Shown in pieces: positions 53,837-63,369 of a DNA stretch of 64,000 bases (positions are counted from its first letter, which is position 1; the number at the start of each line of letters is the position of its first letter). Source of the stretch: Nostoc sp. FACHB-892 (lineage in GTDB: Bacteria; Cyanobacteriota; Cyanobacteriia; Cyanobacteriales; Nostocaceae); assembly GCF_014698795.1 (NCBI RefSeq), contig NZ_JACJTR010000029.1, positions 1-64,000 on the forward strand, written 5' to 3'. The notes beneath the pieces were generated by a model. That model saw only the letters and a program-made list of their open reading frames with translations. It was not told where the DNA came from and made no database searches. The position numbers and the translations under genes were made by a program.

Positions 53837-56008
53837 ATGCAGGTACTACGTTGTTCCCCTAGAAAAGAAATCCTCAGTCTCAATGTTAGTTTGGGACGTG
53901 GCGGTGAAGCTTGTGTTTATGCAGTGCCATCCGATAACAACTTGGTGGCAAAGATTTACCACAAGCCAACTACTGCCCATGCTGATAAACTCCAAGCAAT
54001 GCTTGCCAACCCGCCAGAAAACCCTACGGCGAGTTTAGGGCATATCTCAATTGCTTGGCCAGAGGATTTATTACGGGCACCAGATGGCAAAAATAGCATC
54101 CTCGGCTTTTTAATGCCACGGATTCAGGGGATGCGTCCAATCATTGATTTTTACAACCCCAGAACCCGCCGCCAACATTGCCCCCTATTCAACTATCAGT
54201 ACCTGCTCCGCACGGCTCGTAACTTGGCGGCGGCTTTTGCAGCTTTACACGCTAGTGGATATTGCATTGGTGATGTGAATGAGTCAAATATCCTCGTCAG
54301 TGACACAGCACTGGTGACTTTGATAGACACAGACTCCTTCCAAGTACTCGACCCAAGCAACAATGTTGTTTATCGCTGCCCAGTTGGTAAACCAGAGTTT
54401 ACCCCACCAGAATTACAGAATAAAACTTTTGCCCAGCACGATCGCGAAATTTCTCACGACTTATTTGGGTTAGCGGTGCTGGTATTCCAACTCTTAATGG
54501 AAGGCACTCACCCATTTTCGGGGATTTTTCAAGGCGCTATTGAGCCACCGCCCTACGAAGCCCGTATTGCATCGGGTCATTTCACTTACAGCCAAAAGCG
54601 GTACGTACCCTACCTTCCGACGCCCATTGCACCCCCTTGGGAAATTCTACATCCCAGCTTACAAGAATTATTTGTCCGTTGTTTTGAAGAGGGTCACAAC
54701 AACCCACTGCTGCGCCCCAGTGCCCAGACTTGGCTTTCAGCAATATCTGAAGCTGAAGATTCTTTGATTACCTGCACGACAAATCCGCAGCATCGCTACA
54801 ACAACCACATGCGTAGCTGTCCCTGGTGTGAACGTACCGTGCGATTAGGCGGACGCGACCCCTTCCCATCACATCGGGCTATAGAAGCTAGAGAACATCT
54901 CCAACCGCGAATCAAAGCGAAAAAACGCTACACCCAAACACCGCATTTTCCACAGCGAAGCCGAGCCATGTCACCGCAGCTAAATTATTGGCAGCCAATA
55001 ATTACCCCAAGCGGTGCATCTTATAAACCTTCCAAGAAGTCAAAGTTGTACCCGATTATTTGTTGCTTGCTGGGTTTTGGTTTATTGGGATATGCGGACG
55101 TAATGATTAAATTTACTCAGCCGTTGGTTTCTCAAAATGCTTATACCCAACAAACATTGAAGTCTCGCCAGACAAATCAAAAACTCAGCTTCGCTGATTA
55201 CTATCAGCAAGGTTATGTTGCTTACAAAGACCGAGATTATGAAAAAGCAATTGCCAGCTTTACCGAAGCAATTGAACAAGAACCGACACACGCTAGAGCT
55301 ATTGTAAATCGTGGCAATGCCCGCTATAACCTCAAAGACTACGAAGGAGCAGTTATAGATTATAGCCAAGCTCTCAAAATCAATCCCAATCAAACCAAAG
55401 CTCTTGTGAATCGGGGCAATGCCCGCTATATGCTTGCCGAATATAGTAACGATCCTGATCTAGAGTATAACCTAGCGATCGCCGACTATAATCGGGCAAT
55501 TGGCCTTGATAATAATGAAATTGAAGCTTATATCAGACGGGGCATTGTCCGCACCCAAATGGCTAAATATAGCGGTGAATCTCAACAAGCTTACAAAAGA
55601 GCGATCGCAGATTTTACTCACGTGATACAACTTAATGTATCCAAAGCAGAAGCTTACTTTCATCGCGGTGTCGTCTATTATCAAATTGCTCAATATAGCA
55701 GCAATTATGAGCAAGAATATAATCAAGCGATCGCCGACTTTAACCAAGCATTAAATATCAGCCCAAAACTAGCAAAAGTATATCTCAAACGAGGTATGGT
55801 TCGCTATGAACTGGCACAATATGGCGGTAGTGAATCTAACAAAAACCAGACGAAAGCTATCGAAGATATACAGGCATCTGCCAAAATATTTCTTGAGCAA
55901 GATGATATGGATAATTATCAACAAGCACTCAGTAATATGTGTATAGTCATAGAAAACAAATGTGACCCTTTATTCCAAAGCTCAAGTAATTTGCAAAAAA
56001 CTAACTAA
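53837..56008 (+). CDS. Protein kinase with zinc-ribbon-like motif and TPR repeats, TerY-P triad
   Basis: 723 residues. Kinase domain about 14-300: glycine-rich loop GRGGEACVY, Lys in VAKIYHK (about 40), catalytic loop IGDVNESNIL with Asp146, and a metal loop LIDTDSFQV in place of DFG. The usual HRD is replaced by IGD. A CysxxCys segment NNHMRSCPWCERTVRLGGRDPFP (about 315-340) follows, then a membrane helix (PIICCLLGFGLLGYADVMI, about 400-420) and four or five TPR units (for example YEKAIASFTEAIEQEPTHA, YEGAVIDYSQALKINPNQ). The TPRs would be outside the membrane. Ends a three-gene unit with VWA and PP2C; terminator at 56068. Confidence 0.85.
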   Translation: MQVLRCSPRKEILSLNVSLGRGGEACVYAVPSDNNLVAKIYHKPTTAHADKLQAMLANPPENPTASLGHISIAWPEDLLRAPDGKNSILGFLMPRIQGMRPIIDFYNPRTRRQHCPLFNYQYLLRTARNLAAAFAALHASGYCIGDVNESNILVSDTALVTLIDTDSFQVLDPSNNVVYRCPVGKPEFTPPELQNKTFAQHDREISHDLFGLAVLVFQLLMEGTHPFSGIFQGAIEPPPYEARIASGHFTYSQKRYVPYLPTPIAPPWEILHPSLQELFVRCFEEGHNNPLLRPSAQTWLSAISEAEDSLITCTTNPQHRYNNHMRSCPWCERTVRLGGRDPFPSHRAIEAREHLQPRIKAKKRYTQTPHFPQRSRAMSPQLNYWQPIITPSGASYKPSKKSKLYPIICCLLGFGLLGYADVMIKFTQPLVSQNAYTQQTLKSRQTNQKLSFADYYQQGYVAYKDRDYEKAIASFTEAIEQEPTHARAIVNRGNARYNLKDYEGAVIDYSQALKINPNQTKALVNRGNARYMLAEYSNDPDLEYNLAIADYNRAIGLDNNEIEAYIRRGIVRTQMAKYSGESQQAYKRAIADFTHVIQLNVSKAEAYFHRGVVYYQIAQYSSNYEQEYNQAIADFNQALNISPKLAKVYLKRGMVRYELAQYGGSESNKNQTKAIEDIQASAKIFLEQDDMDNYQQALSNMCIVIENKCDPLFQSSSNLQKTN

Positions 56009-56067
56009 AAACAAGTGAGTTTTTTTACTGGCATATTATTGGTTTAGATTTCATAAATCAAGCCTGG

Positions 56068-56102
56068 CTAGGGTTAGCTTACACTAACCCTAGTTATTTT
56101 TT
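56068..56102 (+). terminator. Rho-independent terminator of the TerY-P triad
   Basis: CTAGGGTTAG (56068-56077) pairs perfectly with CTAACCCTAG (56084-56093), 6-nt loop, followed by TTATTTTTT. It is 60 bp after the kinase stop. Confidence 0.92.
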
Positions 56103-56337
56103 GGGTAACATTTTTTATTTAAAAAAATAATTTATTTTCCGATTTTTAGATATTCATATAGCTTTTATATAGAAAAGATTTTAATTTATGTTTCCTTCAT
56201 AATTTTGTCGAAAATTATAGTTAGATTATTGACGGAGAAAAAGAAAACAGAAATCAGTTTTTCTCTATCTAAAGTGCATCCTCTTCATGTCGATAAAGTT
56301 AAATAATAATATCCCTACAAATCTCCGAGGTAATTGC
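56103..56337. other. AT-rich spacer upstream of the CDP-sugar locus
   Basis: No gene. The ribosome site GAGG for rfbF is at 56326-56329. The frame from 56287 adds 17 codons and is less likely. Confidence 0.5.
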
Positions 56338-57111
56338 ATGAAAGCGGTGATTTTGGCTGGAGGACTTGGTACACGCCTCAGTGAAGAAACTAGTATCAGA
56401 CCCAAGCCTATGGTTGAAATTGGTGGTAAGCCAATTCTCTGGCACATAATGAAAACTTACTCTGCTCACGGCATTAACGACTTCATTATTTGTTGCGGTT
56501 ACAAAGGTTACATAATTAAGGAGTATTTTGCTAACTACTTCTTACATATGTCAGATGTTACTTTTGATATGCGATTTAACCAAATGAACGTACATTCTGG
56601 TTATGCTGAACCCTGGCGTGTCACCTTAGTAAATACAGGTGATAATACAATGACAGGCGGACGCTTAAAGCGAATCAGCGAACATCTTGGTAATGAGACT
56701 TTTTGCTTTACTTATGGTGATGGTGTAAGTAATATCAATATTACCGAGCTAGTTAAGTTTCATAAAGAACAAAAGACATTAGGAACACTCACAGCCGTTC
56801 AACCAGCCGGGCGTTTTGGTGCCATTTCCTTAGGATATGAGCAAACTAAAATTACCAGTTTTCGGGAAAAGCCCGAAGGTGATGGAGCTTGGATTAATGG
56901 GGGTTATTTTGTGCTAGAACCAGAAGTAATTAACTTAATTGCTGATGATTCTACTGTGTGGGAGCAAGAGCCATTAGAAAAGCTAGCTGATATGGAACAG
57001 CTATCGGCTTTTAAACATGATGGTTTTTGGCAACCGATGGATACTTTACGCGATAAAAACTACCTAGAGGGGCTATGGAAAAGTAGTCAAGCTCCTTGGA
57101 AGGTATGGTAA
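56338..57111 (+). CDS. rfbF: Glucose-1-phosphate cytidylyltransferase
   Basis: 257 residues from ATG at 56338, with GAGG nine bases upstream. N-terminal MKAVILAGGLGTRLSEETSI is the nucleotide-binding loop, followed by PKPMVEIGGKPILWHIMKTY, CFTYGDGVSNINI, the FREKPEGDGAWINGGYFVL sugar-binding segment and GFWQPMDTLRDKNYLE at the end. Length and motifs match RfbF/DdhA, which makes CDP-glucose from CTP and glucose-1-phosphate. It starts a locus of deoxysugar genes. RfbG, the usual next enzyme, is not seen in this window. Confidence 0.94.
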   Translation: MKAVILAGGLGTRLSEETSIRPKPMVEIGGKPILWHIMKTYSAHGINDFIICCGYKGYIIKEYFANYFLHMSDVTFDMRFNQMNVHSGYAEPWRVTLVNTGDNTMTGGRLKRISEHLGNETFCFTYGDGVSNINITELVKFHKEQKTLGTLTAVQPAGRFGAISLGYEQTKITSFREKPEGDGAWINGGYFVLEPEVINLIADDSTVWEQEPLEKLADMEQLSAFKHDGFWQPMDTLRDKNYLEGLWKSSQAPWKVW

Positions 57112-57116
57112 GAGAA

Positions 57117-57182
57117 GAGTTAGGAGTTAGGAGTTAGGAGTTAGGAGTTAAATGACGAATGACGAATGACAAATGACAAATG
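57117..57182. repeat. GAGTTAG and ATGACGA short tandem repeats
   Basis: Five GAGTTAG units (57117-57150) and four ATGACRA units (57152-57182) between rfbF and the LhgO-like gene; classic Nostoc short tandem repeats. Confidence 0.85.
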
Positions 57183-57222
57183 ACCTTATAGATTTACTGT
57201 AATTTCAAGTACAATAATACTA

Positions 57223-58437
57223 ATGTATGATTTTGCAATTATAGGTGGGGGAATAGTTGGACTCTCTACAGCGTTGGCTTTAGGAAAACGCTATCCTAAT
57301 GCTCGGATATTAGTACTAGAAAAAGAGAGCCAATGGGCATTTCACCAAACTGGCAATAATAGCGGTGTGATTCATTCTGGTATTTATTACAAACCAGGGA
57401 GTTTCAAAGCTAAGTTTTGTCGCGACGGTTCTCGCTCTATGGTAGAATTTTGCCAAGAGCATGGAATAGAGCATGAAGTTTGTGGTAAACTAATTGTTGC
57501 AACTGAAGAACAAGAGCTACCACGCTTAGAAAATCTCTACAAACGTGGCTTAGAAAATGGCATAGAAGTTAAGAGAATAAGCCCCGAAGAAGTCAAGGAA
57601 ATTGAACCTCACGTAAAATGTGTAGGTGGACTTCGGGTATTCTCAACTGGTATTGTTAATTACAAGCAAGTTTGTTTGAAATATGCCCAGCTAATTCAAC
57701 AGCAAGGCGGGGATTTGCACCTCAATACAAAAGTTCTGAAAATCTCCTCAAGTGGTAAAAATCAGGTACTGCAAACAAACAAGGGTAGCTTTGAAACCCG
57801 CTTTGTAATTAATTGTACTGGATTGCATAGCGATCGCACCGCCAAACTAGGTCAAGTTGAACCCCAAGCAAAAATCGTCCCATTCCGGGGAGAATACTAC
57901 GAACTCACCCCAGAAAAACGCTATCTGGTCAAGACACTAATTTACCCAGTCCCCAATCCAGATTTTCCCTTCCTCGGTGTTCACTTTACCCGGATGATTG
58001 ATGGTAGCGTCCATGCAGGACCAAACGCGGTTCTATCGCTCAAACGCGAAGGTTACAAAAAAACCGACTTTGACCTGCGCGATTTTCTTGAAGTCATCAC
58101 CTATCCTGGTTTCTGGAAATTGGCAGCCAAACACGCCGATGAAGGCATCCAAGAAATCATTCGTTCTTTTAGTAAAGCAGCCTTTACCAGAAGTTTGCAA
58201 AAACTAATTCCCGAAGTCCAAGCAAAAGATTTAGTCCCCACCCATGCAGGAGTCCGCGCTCAAGCCTTAATGAACGATGGCAAGCTTGTAGACGACTTTT
58301 TGATCGTTTCTGGTCAAAACTCCATCCATGTTTGCAATGCTCCTTCTCCTGCGGCTACATCTTCTCTAGAAATCGGCAAAGCGCTTGTGGCAGAAATTCC
58401 CCAACTTTCGCATCTAGACAATGTAGTAACTGCATAG
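57223..58437 (+). CDS. lhgO: L-2-hydroxyglutarate oxidase-like FAD protein
   Basis: 404 residues. FAD-binding start YDFAIIGGGIVGLSTALALG, then NNSGVIHSGIYYKPGSFKA and CRDGSRSMVEFCQEHGI, close to LhgO of E. coli; GGLRVFSTGIVNYKQV, VINCTGLHSDRTAKLG and the C-terminal PTHAGVRAQALMNDGKLVDDFLI complete the DAO-type fold. It oxidises L-2-hydroxyglutarate to 2-oxoglutarate, with electrons passing to the membrane. Its presence within a sugar locus is unusual; since the locus also has a 2-oxoglutarate-type oxygenase, a metabolic link can be imagined but is not shown. Confidence 0.9.
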   Translation: MYDFAIIGGGIVGLSTALALGKRYPNARILVLEKESQWAFHQTGNNSGVIHSGIYYKPGSFKAKFCRDGSRSMVEFCQEHGIEHEVCGKLIVATEEQELPRLENLYKRGLENGIEVKRISPEEVKEIEPHVKCVGGLRVFSTGIVNYKQVCLKYAQLIQQQGGDLHLNTKVLKISSSGKNQVLQTNKGSFETRFVINCTGLHSDRTAKLGQVEPQAKIVPFRGEYYELTPEKRYLVKTLIYPVPNPDFPFLGVHFTRMIDGSVHAGPNAVLSLKREGYKKTDFDLRDFLEVITYPGFWKLAAKHADEGIQEIIRSFSKAAFTRSLQKLIPEVQAKDLVPTHAGVRAQALMNDGKLVDDFLIVSGQNSIHVCNAPSPAATSSLEIGKALVAEIPQLSHLDNVVTA

Positions 58438-58503
58438 ATAGCATAGTTCTTTGCACTTTGAGGATTACCTCTGTCAAAGTAACTATAAAATCCTTACTTT
58501 TCT

Positions 58504-58557
58504 CTCTGTGCCTCTGTGGTTCAATAAATTACTTTTTTAACCACAGAGGCGCAGAGT
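58504..58557. repeat. CCTCTGTGGTT/AACCACAGAGG inverted repeat
   Basis: CCTCTGTGGTT (58511-58521) and AACCACAGAGG (58539-58549) are perfect, flanked by CTCTGTG/CGCAGAG. A standard cyanobacterial dispersed repeat. The rest of the 58438-58732 spacer has no gene; it also holds CTGTAGGGACACATCTGTGCGCCCC (in part) near 58667. Confidence 0.7.
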
Positions 58558-58732
58558 ACACAGAGGAAAGAAGAATTATTTTCCAAGTTGACAGGGCCAC
58601 TCTGACCAGAGTCGCTACACATAGAGTGCTTCTGCCAATCGGTAATTTTAGATTTTAGCAACACCCTGTAGGGACACATCTGTGCGCCCCTATCGAAGAA
58701 TTTAACTCATCAATACAAAGGCATTAACTACA

Positions 58733-59761
58733 ATGAAAATATTAGTAACTGGAACAGAAGGGTATCTAGGTTCATTATTACCACCTCTGTTAATTGAACG
58801 GGGACATGAAGTTATCGGTCTAGATACCGGTTTCTATAAAGTTGGTTGGCTGTACAACGCTAATGGCGTGACACCCAAAACCCTCAACAAAGATATCCGC
58901 AACATTACCCCTGATGATTTGGAAGGTGTTGAAGCAATAGTTCACATGGCGGAACTATCTAACGACCCAGCCGGACAATTAGCACCTAATATTACCTATG
59001 AAATTAATCATATAGGTTCAGTTCGTCTAGCTAGCCTAGCTAAGGCTATGGGTGTGCGCCGTTTTGTATATATGTCTTCGTGCAGCGTCTACGGTGTTGC
59101 TACCGCAGGTGATGTCACAGAAGAATCCCCAGTTAATCCCCAAACAGCCTACGCAGAATGCAAAACTCTTGTAGAAAGAGATGTCACACCACTCGCTGAT
59201 GATGACTTCTCTCCCACTTTTATGCGGAATGCAACTGCCTTTGGTGCTTCTCCCAGAATGCGCTTTGATATTGTTTTAAACAACTTAGCAGGATTGGCAT
59301 GGACTACCAAACAAATCAAAATGACCAGTGATGGCACACCCTGGCGGCCATTAGTCCACGCACTGGATATTTGCAAAGCAATAGTCTGCGCTTTGGAAGC
59401 ACCACGCGACATTGTACATAACCAAATCTTCAACGTGGGAGATACAGCAAATAATTATCGCGTCAGAGAAATCGCGGAAATTATTGCTGATATTTTCCCA
59501 GATTGCAAATTGTCTTTTGGTGACAACGGCTCAGATAACCGCAGCTATCGGGTATCCTTCGAGAAAATCAACACAATCCTACCTGGATTTAAGTGTGATT
59601 GGAATGCCCGACTTGGTGCCCAGCAGTTATTTGATTTATTCAGTCAAATACATATGGCTGAAGATACTTTCTTATTTAGAGGATTTACCCGCTTAAAACA
59701 GCTAGAGTATTTGATTCGTACTGAACAAATTGACAAAGATTTTTTCTGGAATAAAAAGTAG
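58733..59761 (+). CDS. NAD-dependent epimerase/dehydratase (extended SDR)
   Basis: 342 residues. Starts MKILVTGTEGYLGSLLPPLL (TGxxGxxG), then VHMAELSNDPAG, RFVYMSSCSVYGVA and the catalytic YxxxK in AYAECKTLVE. RFVYMSS and RNATAFGASPRMRFDIVLNNL are like dTDP/CDP-hexose reductases and 4-epimerases of sugar loci. It acts on a nucleotide-linked sugar, most likely as a reductase or epimerase after 4,6-dehydration. Between LhgO-like and C-methyltransferase genes. The exact reaction cannot be told. Confidence 0.85.
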   Translation: MKILVTGTEGYLGSLLPPLLIERGHEVIGLDTGFYKVGWLYNANGVTPKTLNKDIRNITPDDLEGVEAIVHMAELSNDPAGQLAPNITYEINHIGSVRLASLAKAMGVRRFVYMSSCSVYGVATAGDVTEESPVNPQTAYAECKTLVERDVTPLADDDFSPTFMRNATAFGASPRMRFDIVLNNLAGLAWTTKQIKMTSDGTPWRPLVHALDICKAIVCALEAPRDIVHNQIFNVGDTANNYRVREIAEIIADIFPDCKLSFGDNGSDNRSYRVSFEKINTILPGFKCDWNARLGAQQLFDLFSQIHMAEDTFLFRGFTRLKQLEYLIRTEQIDKDFFWNKK

Positions 59762-59872
59762 TTAAAGTTTCTTAGCAGTAGTGAACAAATAATTCAAGCT
59801 TCCGAATCAAAAAATTGTTGATTCGGACTTGTTTACCTATCAAATTATTTGCAAGTTAGTGAGTTGAAGTTT

Positions 59873-61141
59873 ATGGCGATCGCAAAATGTCGTTTCAGTG
59901 GTCAACCTCTGCACCAAACCTTTATTGATCTAGGAATGTCACCCTTAGCCAACGCTTATCTTAAAGCAGAACAGCTAAATAATGTCGAGAAATTTTATCC
60001 TCTCCACGCTTATGTTTCCGAAGACACTCTTTTAGTTCAACTAGAACAGTTTGAAACTCCAGATCATATTTTTAGCGACTATGCTTATTTTTCTTCCTAC
60101 TCGGTAAGTTGGTTAAAACACGCCAAAGCTTACACCGAGATGATGGTAGAAAAGTTTGGTTTTAATCATCATAATCAAATTATTGAAATTGCCAGTAATG
60201 ATGGCTACCTGCTGCAATATTTTTTAGAAAAGGGAATCCGAGTTTTAGGGATAGAACCAGCAGCAAATATAGCTAAGATAGCTCAAGAAAGAGGCATTCC
60301 TAGTATCAACAAGTTTTTTGGAGTTGAAACTGCCAAAGAACTAGTGATACAAGGAAAACTAGCTGACCTTTTGATAGGTAATAATGTTTTAGCTCATGTA
60401 CCGGATCTAAACGATTTCATTGCTGGGATGAAAATCATCCTCAAGCCGAATGGCATTTTGACGATGGAATTTCCTCACATTTTGCAACTTATTCAACAAA
60501 ATCAGTTTGATACTATTTATCACGAGCATTTTTCTTATTTCTCATTCCTAAGTATCGAAAAAATTTTTGCAGCACACAACTTGCAGCTTTTTGACGTAGA
60601 GGAATTATCAACTCATGGGGGTTCATTAAGGATTTATGCTAAACATGATAATGCTGATAATCACAGCATTAGTGAACGAGTTAGCCATTTGAAAGCAAAA
60701 GAAATCGCTGCTGGACTACATCAGATAAAGACTTACATTACATTTACAGAAAAAGTTAAAGAAACAAAGCGCAAGCTATTAAATTTTATTTTGACGGCTA
60801 AAGCAGAAGGTAAATCAATCGCTGGTTATGGCGCACCTGCTAAAGGCAATACATTGCTCAATTACTGTGGTATTGGTAAAGATTTTATCGATTATACAGT
60901 AGATTGCAGTCCTTATAAACAAGGCTTATTTTTACCTGGAACTCATATTCCCATCTTTGAACCAGACAGAATCCGCGAAACTAAACCAGATTATGTCCTA
61001 ATCTTACCTTGGAATCTCAAGGAAGAAATTATGGAACAAATGGCATTTATTGGCGAGTGGGGTGGACAGTTTGTAGTGCCAATTCCTGAAGTAAAAACTT
61101 ATCCATGTCTTATTCCGGATAGGGTTTTAATAGCATCGTAA
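59873..61141 (+). CDS. C-methyltransferase for nucleotide-linked sugar (Methyltransf_13/14 type)
   Basis: 422 residues from ATG at 59873. N-terminal zinc-binding domain: KCRFSGQPLHQTFIDLGMSPLANAYL. Central SAM-binding domain: IIEIASNDGYLLQYFLEKGI, RVLGIEPAANIAKIAQERG, ADLLIGNNVLAHVPDLNDFI and the TIYHEHFSYFS motif characteristic of the TylCIII/NovU sugar C-methyltransferases. C-terminal Methyltransf_14 part with SIAGYGAPAKGNTLLNYCGI and LILPWNLKEEI. It would put a methyl branch (usually C3) on a 4-keto-6-deoxysugar. This points to a branched deoxysugar in the polymer. Confidence 0.9.
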   Translation: MAIAKCRFSGQPLHQTFIDLGMSPLANAYLKAEQLNNVEKFYPLHAYVSEDTLLVQLEQFETPDHIFSDYAYFSSYSVSWLKHAKAYTEMMVEKFGFNHHNQIIEIASNDGYLLQYFLEKGIRVLGIEPAANIAKIAQERGIPSINKFFGVETAKELVIQGKLADLLIGNNVLAHVPDLNDFIAGMKIILKPNGILTMEFPHILQLIQQNQFDTIYHEHFSYFSFLSIEKIFAAHNLQLFDVEELSTHGGSLRIYAKHDNADNHSISERVSHLKAKEIAAGLHQIKTYITFTEKVKETKRKLLNFILTAKAEGKSIAGYGAPAKGNTLLNYCGIGKDFIDYTVDCSPYKQGLFLPGTHIPIFEPDRIRETKPDYVLILPWNLKEEIMEQMAFIGEWGGQFVVPIPEVKTYPCLIPDRVLIAS

Positions 61142-61386
61142 TTACTAATTATAAATCAAAAAACTGCTTATTATTAACATAGGTTAATCAGATAATAATA
61201 AGCAATATTTAAGCGATTTCCAAATATAAAACATCAAAAAATAGCTTTTTGGAATCGTTGGAAATTAATTACAAGGTGTATCTACTATAAATTCTTGCCA
61301 TAAAACACAAAAGAATAGACTGAGAAGCAGCTTATTAGTTACTAAGCTACTGTTAATACCTTCTTAACTACAGATTAGAGTTTAAT
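61142..61386. other. AT-rich spacer with possible promoter
   Basis: 245 bp, no gene, no repeat of note. It may carry a separate promoter for the GT2 gene. Confidence 0.4.
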
Positions 61387-62391
61387 ATGAAACTGCTGAC
61401 TATTGCCATTCCTACATTTAATCGTGCCCAACTTCTAGATAAACAACTTACTTGGTTATCTCAAGCTATTAAAGGTTTTGAAGACTACTGTGAAATTTTA
61501 GTTTCTGATAATTGTTCAACAGACAATACTCAAGAGGTGATTCAAAAATGGCAAGCAACACTTAGCAATCTCACATTTAAATCAAATAAAAATTTAAAGA
61601 ACTTAGGCGTAGTGAAAAATATTATGTACTGCCTAAATTCTGCAACAACAAAATATGTTTGGACAATTGGTGATGATGACCCAATTCAAGATAGAACCAT
61701 TGCTTATGTGATTAGCAAACTCAAGCAGCATGAAAATTTATCATTATTGTTCCTCAACTTTTCCGGTCGGAACCAAATTACTGGTGAACCAGTCCACCCA
61801 CCAACAATTGTTGGTAATCGCTGGTTTGACATAGATAGTGAAGATGGTGATGGCGATGGTAAAGCTATATTTGAACATTGTTTCTCAAAAAGTGTTGGTG
61901 CGGTCATTTTTTTAACTGCTACAGTCTACCGCACTGACCTAGTAAAACGCGCTCTACAAAATTGGCAAGATGCTGAAAATAACTGGATATCTTTAGCATA
62001 TTTAGCCGGATATTGTGCTGCCAATGGTAGCGTAATCGTGACTAAAGAAACTTATTTAGAATGTATTGTTGGTGTGAGCTATTGGCAGAAGGAACCAAAG
62101 TCTGCGCTGTTAATGCAATACAAACACATACCCGAAGTGATTTTGAAATTGGAGAAAAGTGGATATTCTAAGCAGTTTTGTAGACGGATGCTTTTGCAGA
62201 ACAGTAAAGAAGTTAATTTGAAAGTTTTTTTAGGTGCTTTAAGAAGATGGCCTATGTCTGCCATCAAAACAGTAGTTCCATTTTTGGCTTTAGTCAGTTT
62301 GTGCGCTTTTGATTTGATGGTTTCTAAAGAATTCGGGTTAACAGAATCAAGTGAAACCCCTACTCAAGAAATACGTAACTATAAATCATAA
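61387..62391 (+). CDS. Glycosyltransferase family 2
   Basis: 334 residues. GT-A domain starting LLTIAIPTFNRAQLLDKQL, with EILVSDNCSTDNTQEVI, the DDD-type donor site in VWTIGDDDPIQDR, and CFSKSVGAVIFLTATVYRTD. One hydrophobic stretch near the C-terminus (TVVPFLALVSLCAFDLMV) may anchor it. It would add a sugar from a nucleotide donor (possibly the CDP-deoxysugar made by the neighbours) to a lipid or glycan acceptor. Followed after 50 bp by the oxygenase gene. Confidence 0.88.
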   Translation: MKLLTIAIPTFNRAQLLDKQLTWLSQAIKGFEDYCEILVSDNCSTDNTQEVIQKWQATLSNLTFKSNKNLKNLGVVKNIMYCLNSATTKYVWTIGDDDPIQDRTIAYVISKLKQHENLSLLFLNFSGRNQITGEPVHPPTIVGNRWFDIDSEDGDGDGKAIFEHCFSKSVGAVIFLTATVYRTDLVKRALQNWQDAENNWISLAYLAGYCAANGSVIVTKETYLECIVGVSYWQKEPKSALLMQYKHIPEVILKLEKSGYSKQFCRRMLLQNSKEVNLKVFLGALRRWPMSAIKTVVPFLALVSLCAFDLMVSKEFGLTESSETPTQEIRNYKS

Positions 62392-62441
62392 ACTACTAAG
62401 TTCGGGTCAAATAAACATCGTGATTAAAAGGTATTTACGCT

Positions 62442-63293
62442 ATGCTTGCTGCTATTAAACGTAAAATAACTACACTGCATTCTGATTTTGAATATTACGT
62501 AGCCCGTTGGAAGCATAGCAGAAATTTGCCAGCATTAGAAGGACGCGATCGCAACATCCTTAATGCTCTCAAAAAAGATGGTGTTTGCATCACAACATTA
62601 GCAGAATTAGGGTTAAATTCTAGCTCCGAACTGCTCAAAGCTGCTTATCATCAATTGTCTCAGATGGAAAATCCCAACAACGACCATCTAGATGAAAGGT
62701 TGCCACAAATTTACACAGTTACAGGTTTACCAGAATTTTATGCCTGGGGGATAGAGAAAAGACTACTAAACATCATCGAAAATTACATTGGTCTTCCTGT
62801 TGCTTTTCATGGTGTACATTTACGCAAAGATTTCAAGAGTAAACATCAGTTTGGGACGCTCCTATGGCATAGCGATGCCGAAGACCGCCGGATTATCAAA
62901 ATCTTTATTTACTTGAATGATGTAGAAGAAAAAACTGGGCCTTTTGAATATATTCCCCGCTCTTTAACTTCCTTATTTAGTTGGAATTATATTCAACTTT
63001 ACTACAAACTTTGGAAGTCAAGCTATATGGGTATCGACGATGAACAAGTAAAATCAGTCATCCCCAAATCAGCTTGGAAATCCTGCCCAGGCCCAGCAGG
63101 TACAGTCATTATTGTAGATACGAAAAATGCCTTGCATCACGGCACAGTCCGCACAGAAGACAGATCAACACTGTTCTTTTGTTACACCGCCAATCCCCCC
63201 GAACGACCAGACCTCTGTACCCAATACTGGGATGATACTTATCCCAGAGTAGAGTTACCTTCTGCATCAGATGAAGTTAAAGTTCCGATTTAG
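62442..63293 (+). CDS. Phytanoyl-CoA dioxygenase-like Fe(II)/2-oxoglutarate oxygenase
   Basis: 283 residues. The double-stranded beta-helix metal site is visible as HSDAED (His-x-Asp in LLWHSDAEDRR) and the distal His with the 2OG-binding Arg in NALHHGTVRTEDRST. The segments FHGVHLRKDF and EKTGPFEYIPRSLTS are typical of PhyH family proteins. It would hydroxylate or otherwise oxidise an unknown substrate; from position, possibly a sugar or lipid part of the polymer. N-terminal 50 residues (WKHSRNLPALEGRDRNI) are basic and helical. Confidence 0.8.
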   Translation: MLAAIKRKITTLHSDFEYYVARWKHSRNLPALEGRDRNILNALKKDGVCITTLAELGLNSSSELLKAAYHQLSQMENPNNDHLDERLPQIYTVTGLPEFYAWGIEKRLLNIIENYIGLPVAFHGVHLRKDFKSKHQFGTLLWHSDAEDRRIIKIFIYLNDVEEKTGPFEYIPRSLTSLFSWNYIQLYYKLWKSSYMGIDDEQVKSVIPKSAWKSCPGPAGTVIIVDTKNALHHGTVRTEDRSTLFFCYTANPPERPDLCTQYWDDTYPRVELPSASDEVKVPI

Positions 63294-63369
63294 TCACCTT
63301 TTATAGGTTATTAAATCTCCATTCATTGCTGTTATTTTCTGTACTCAATATTCATCTTAAATAAATCAC

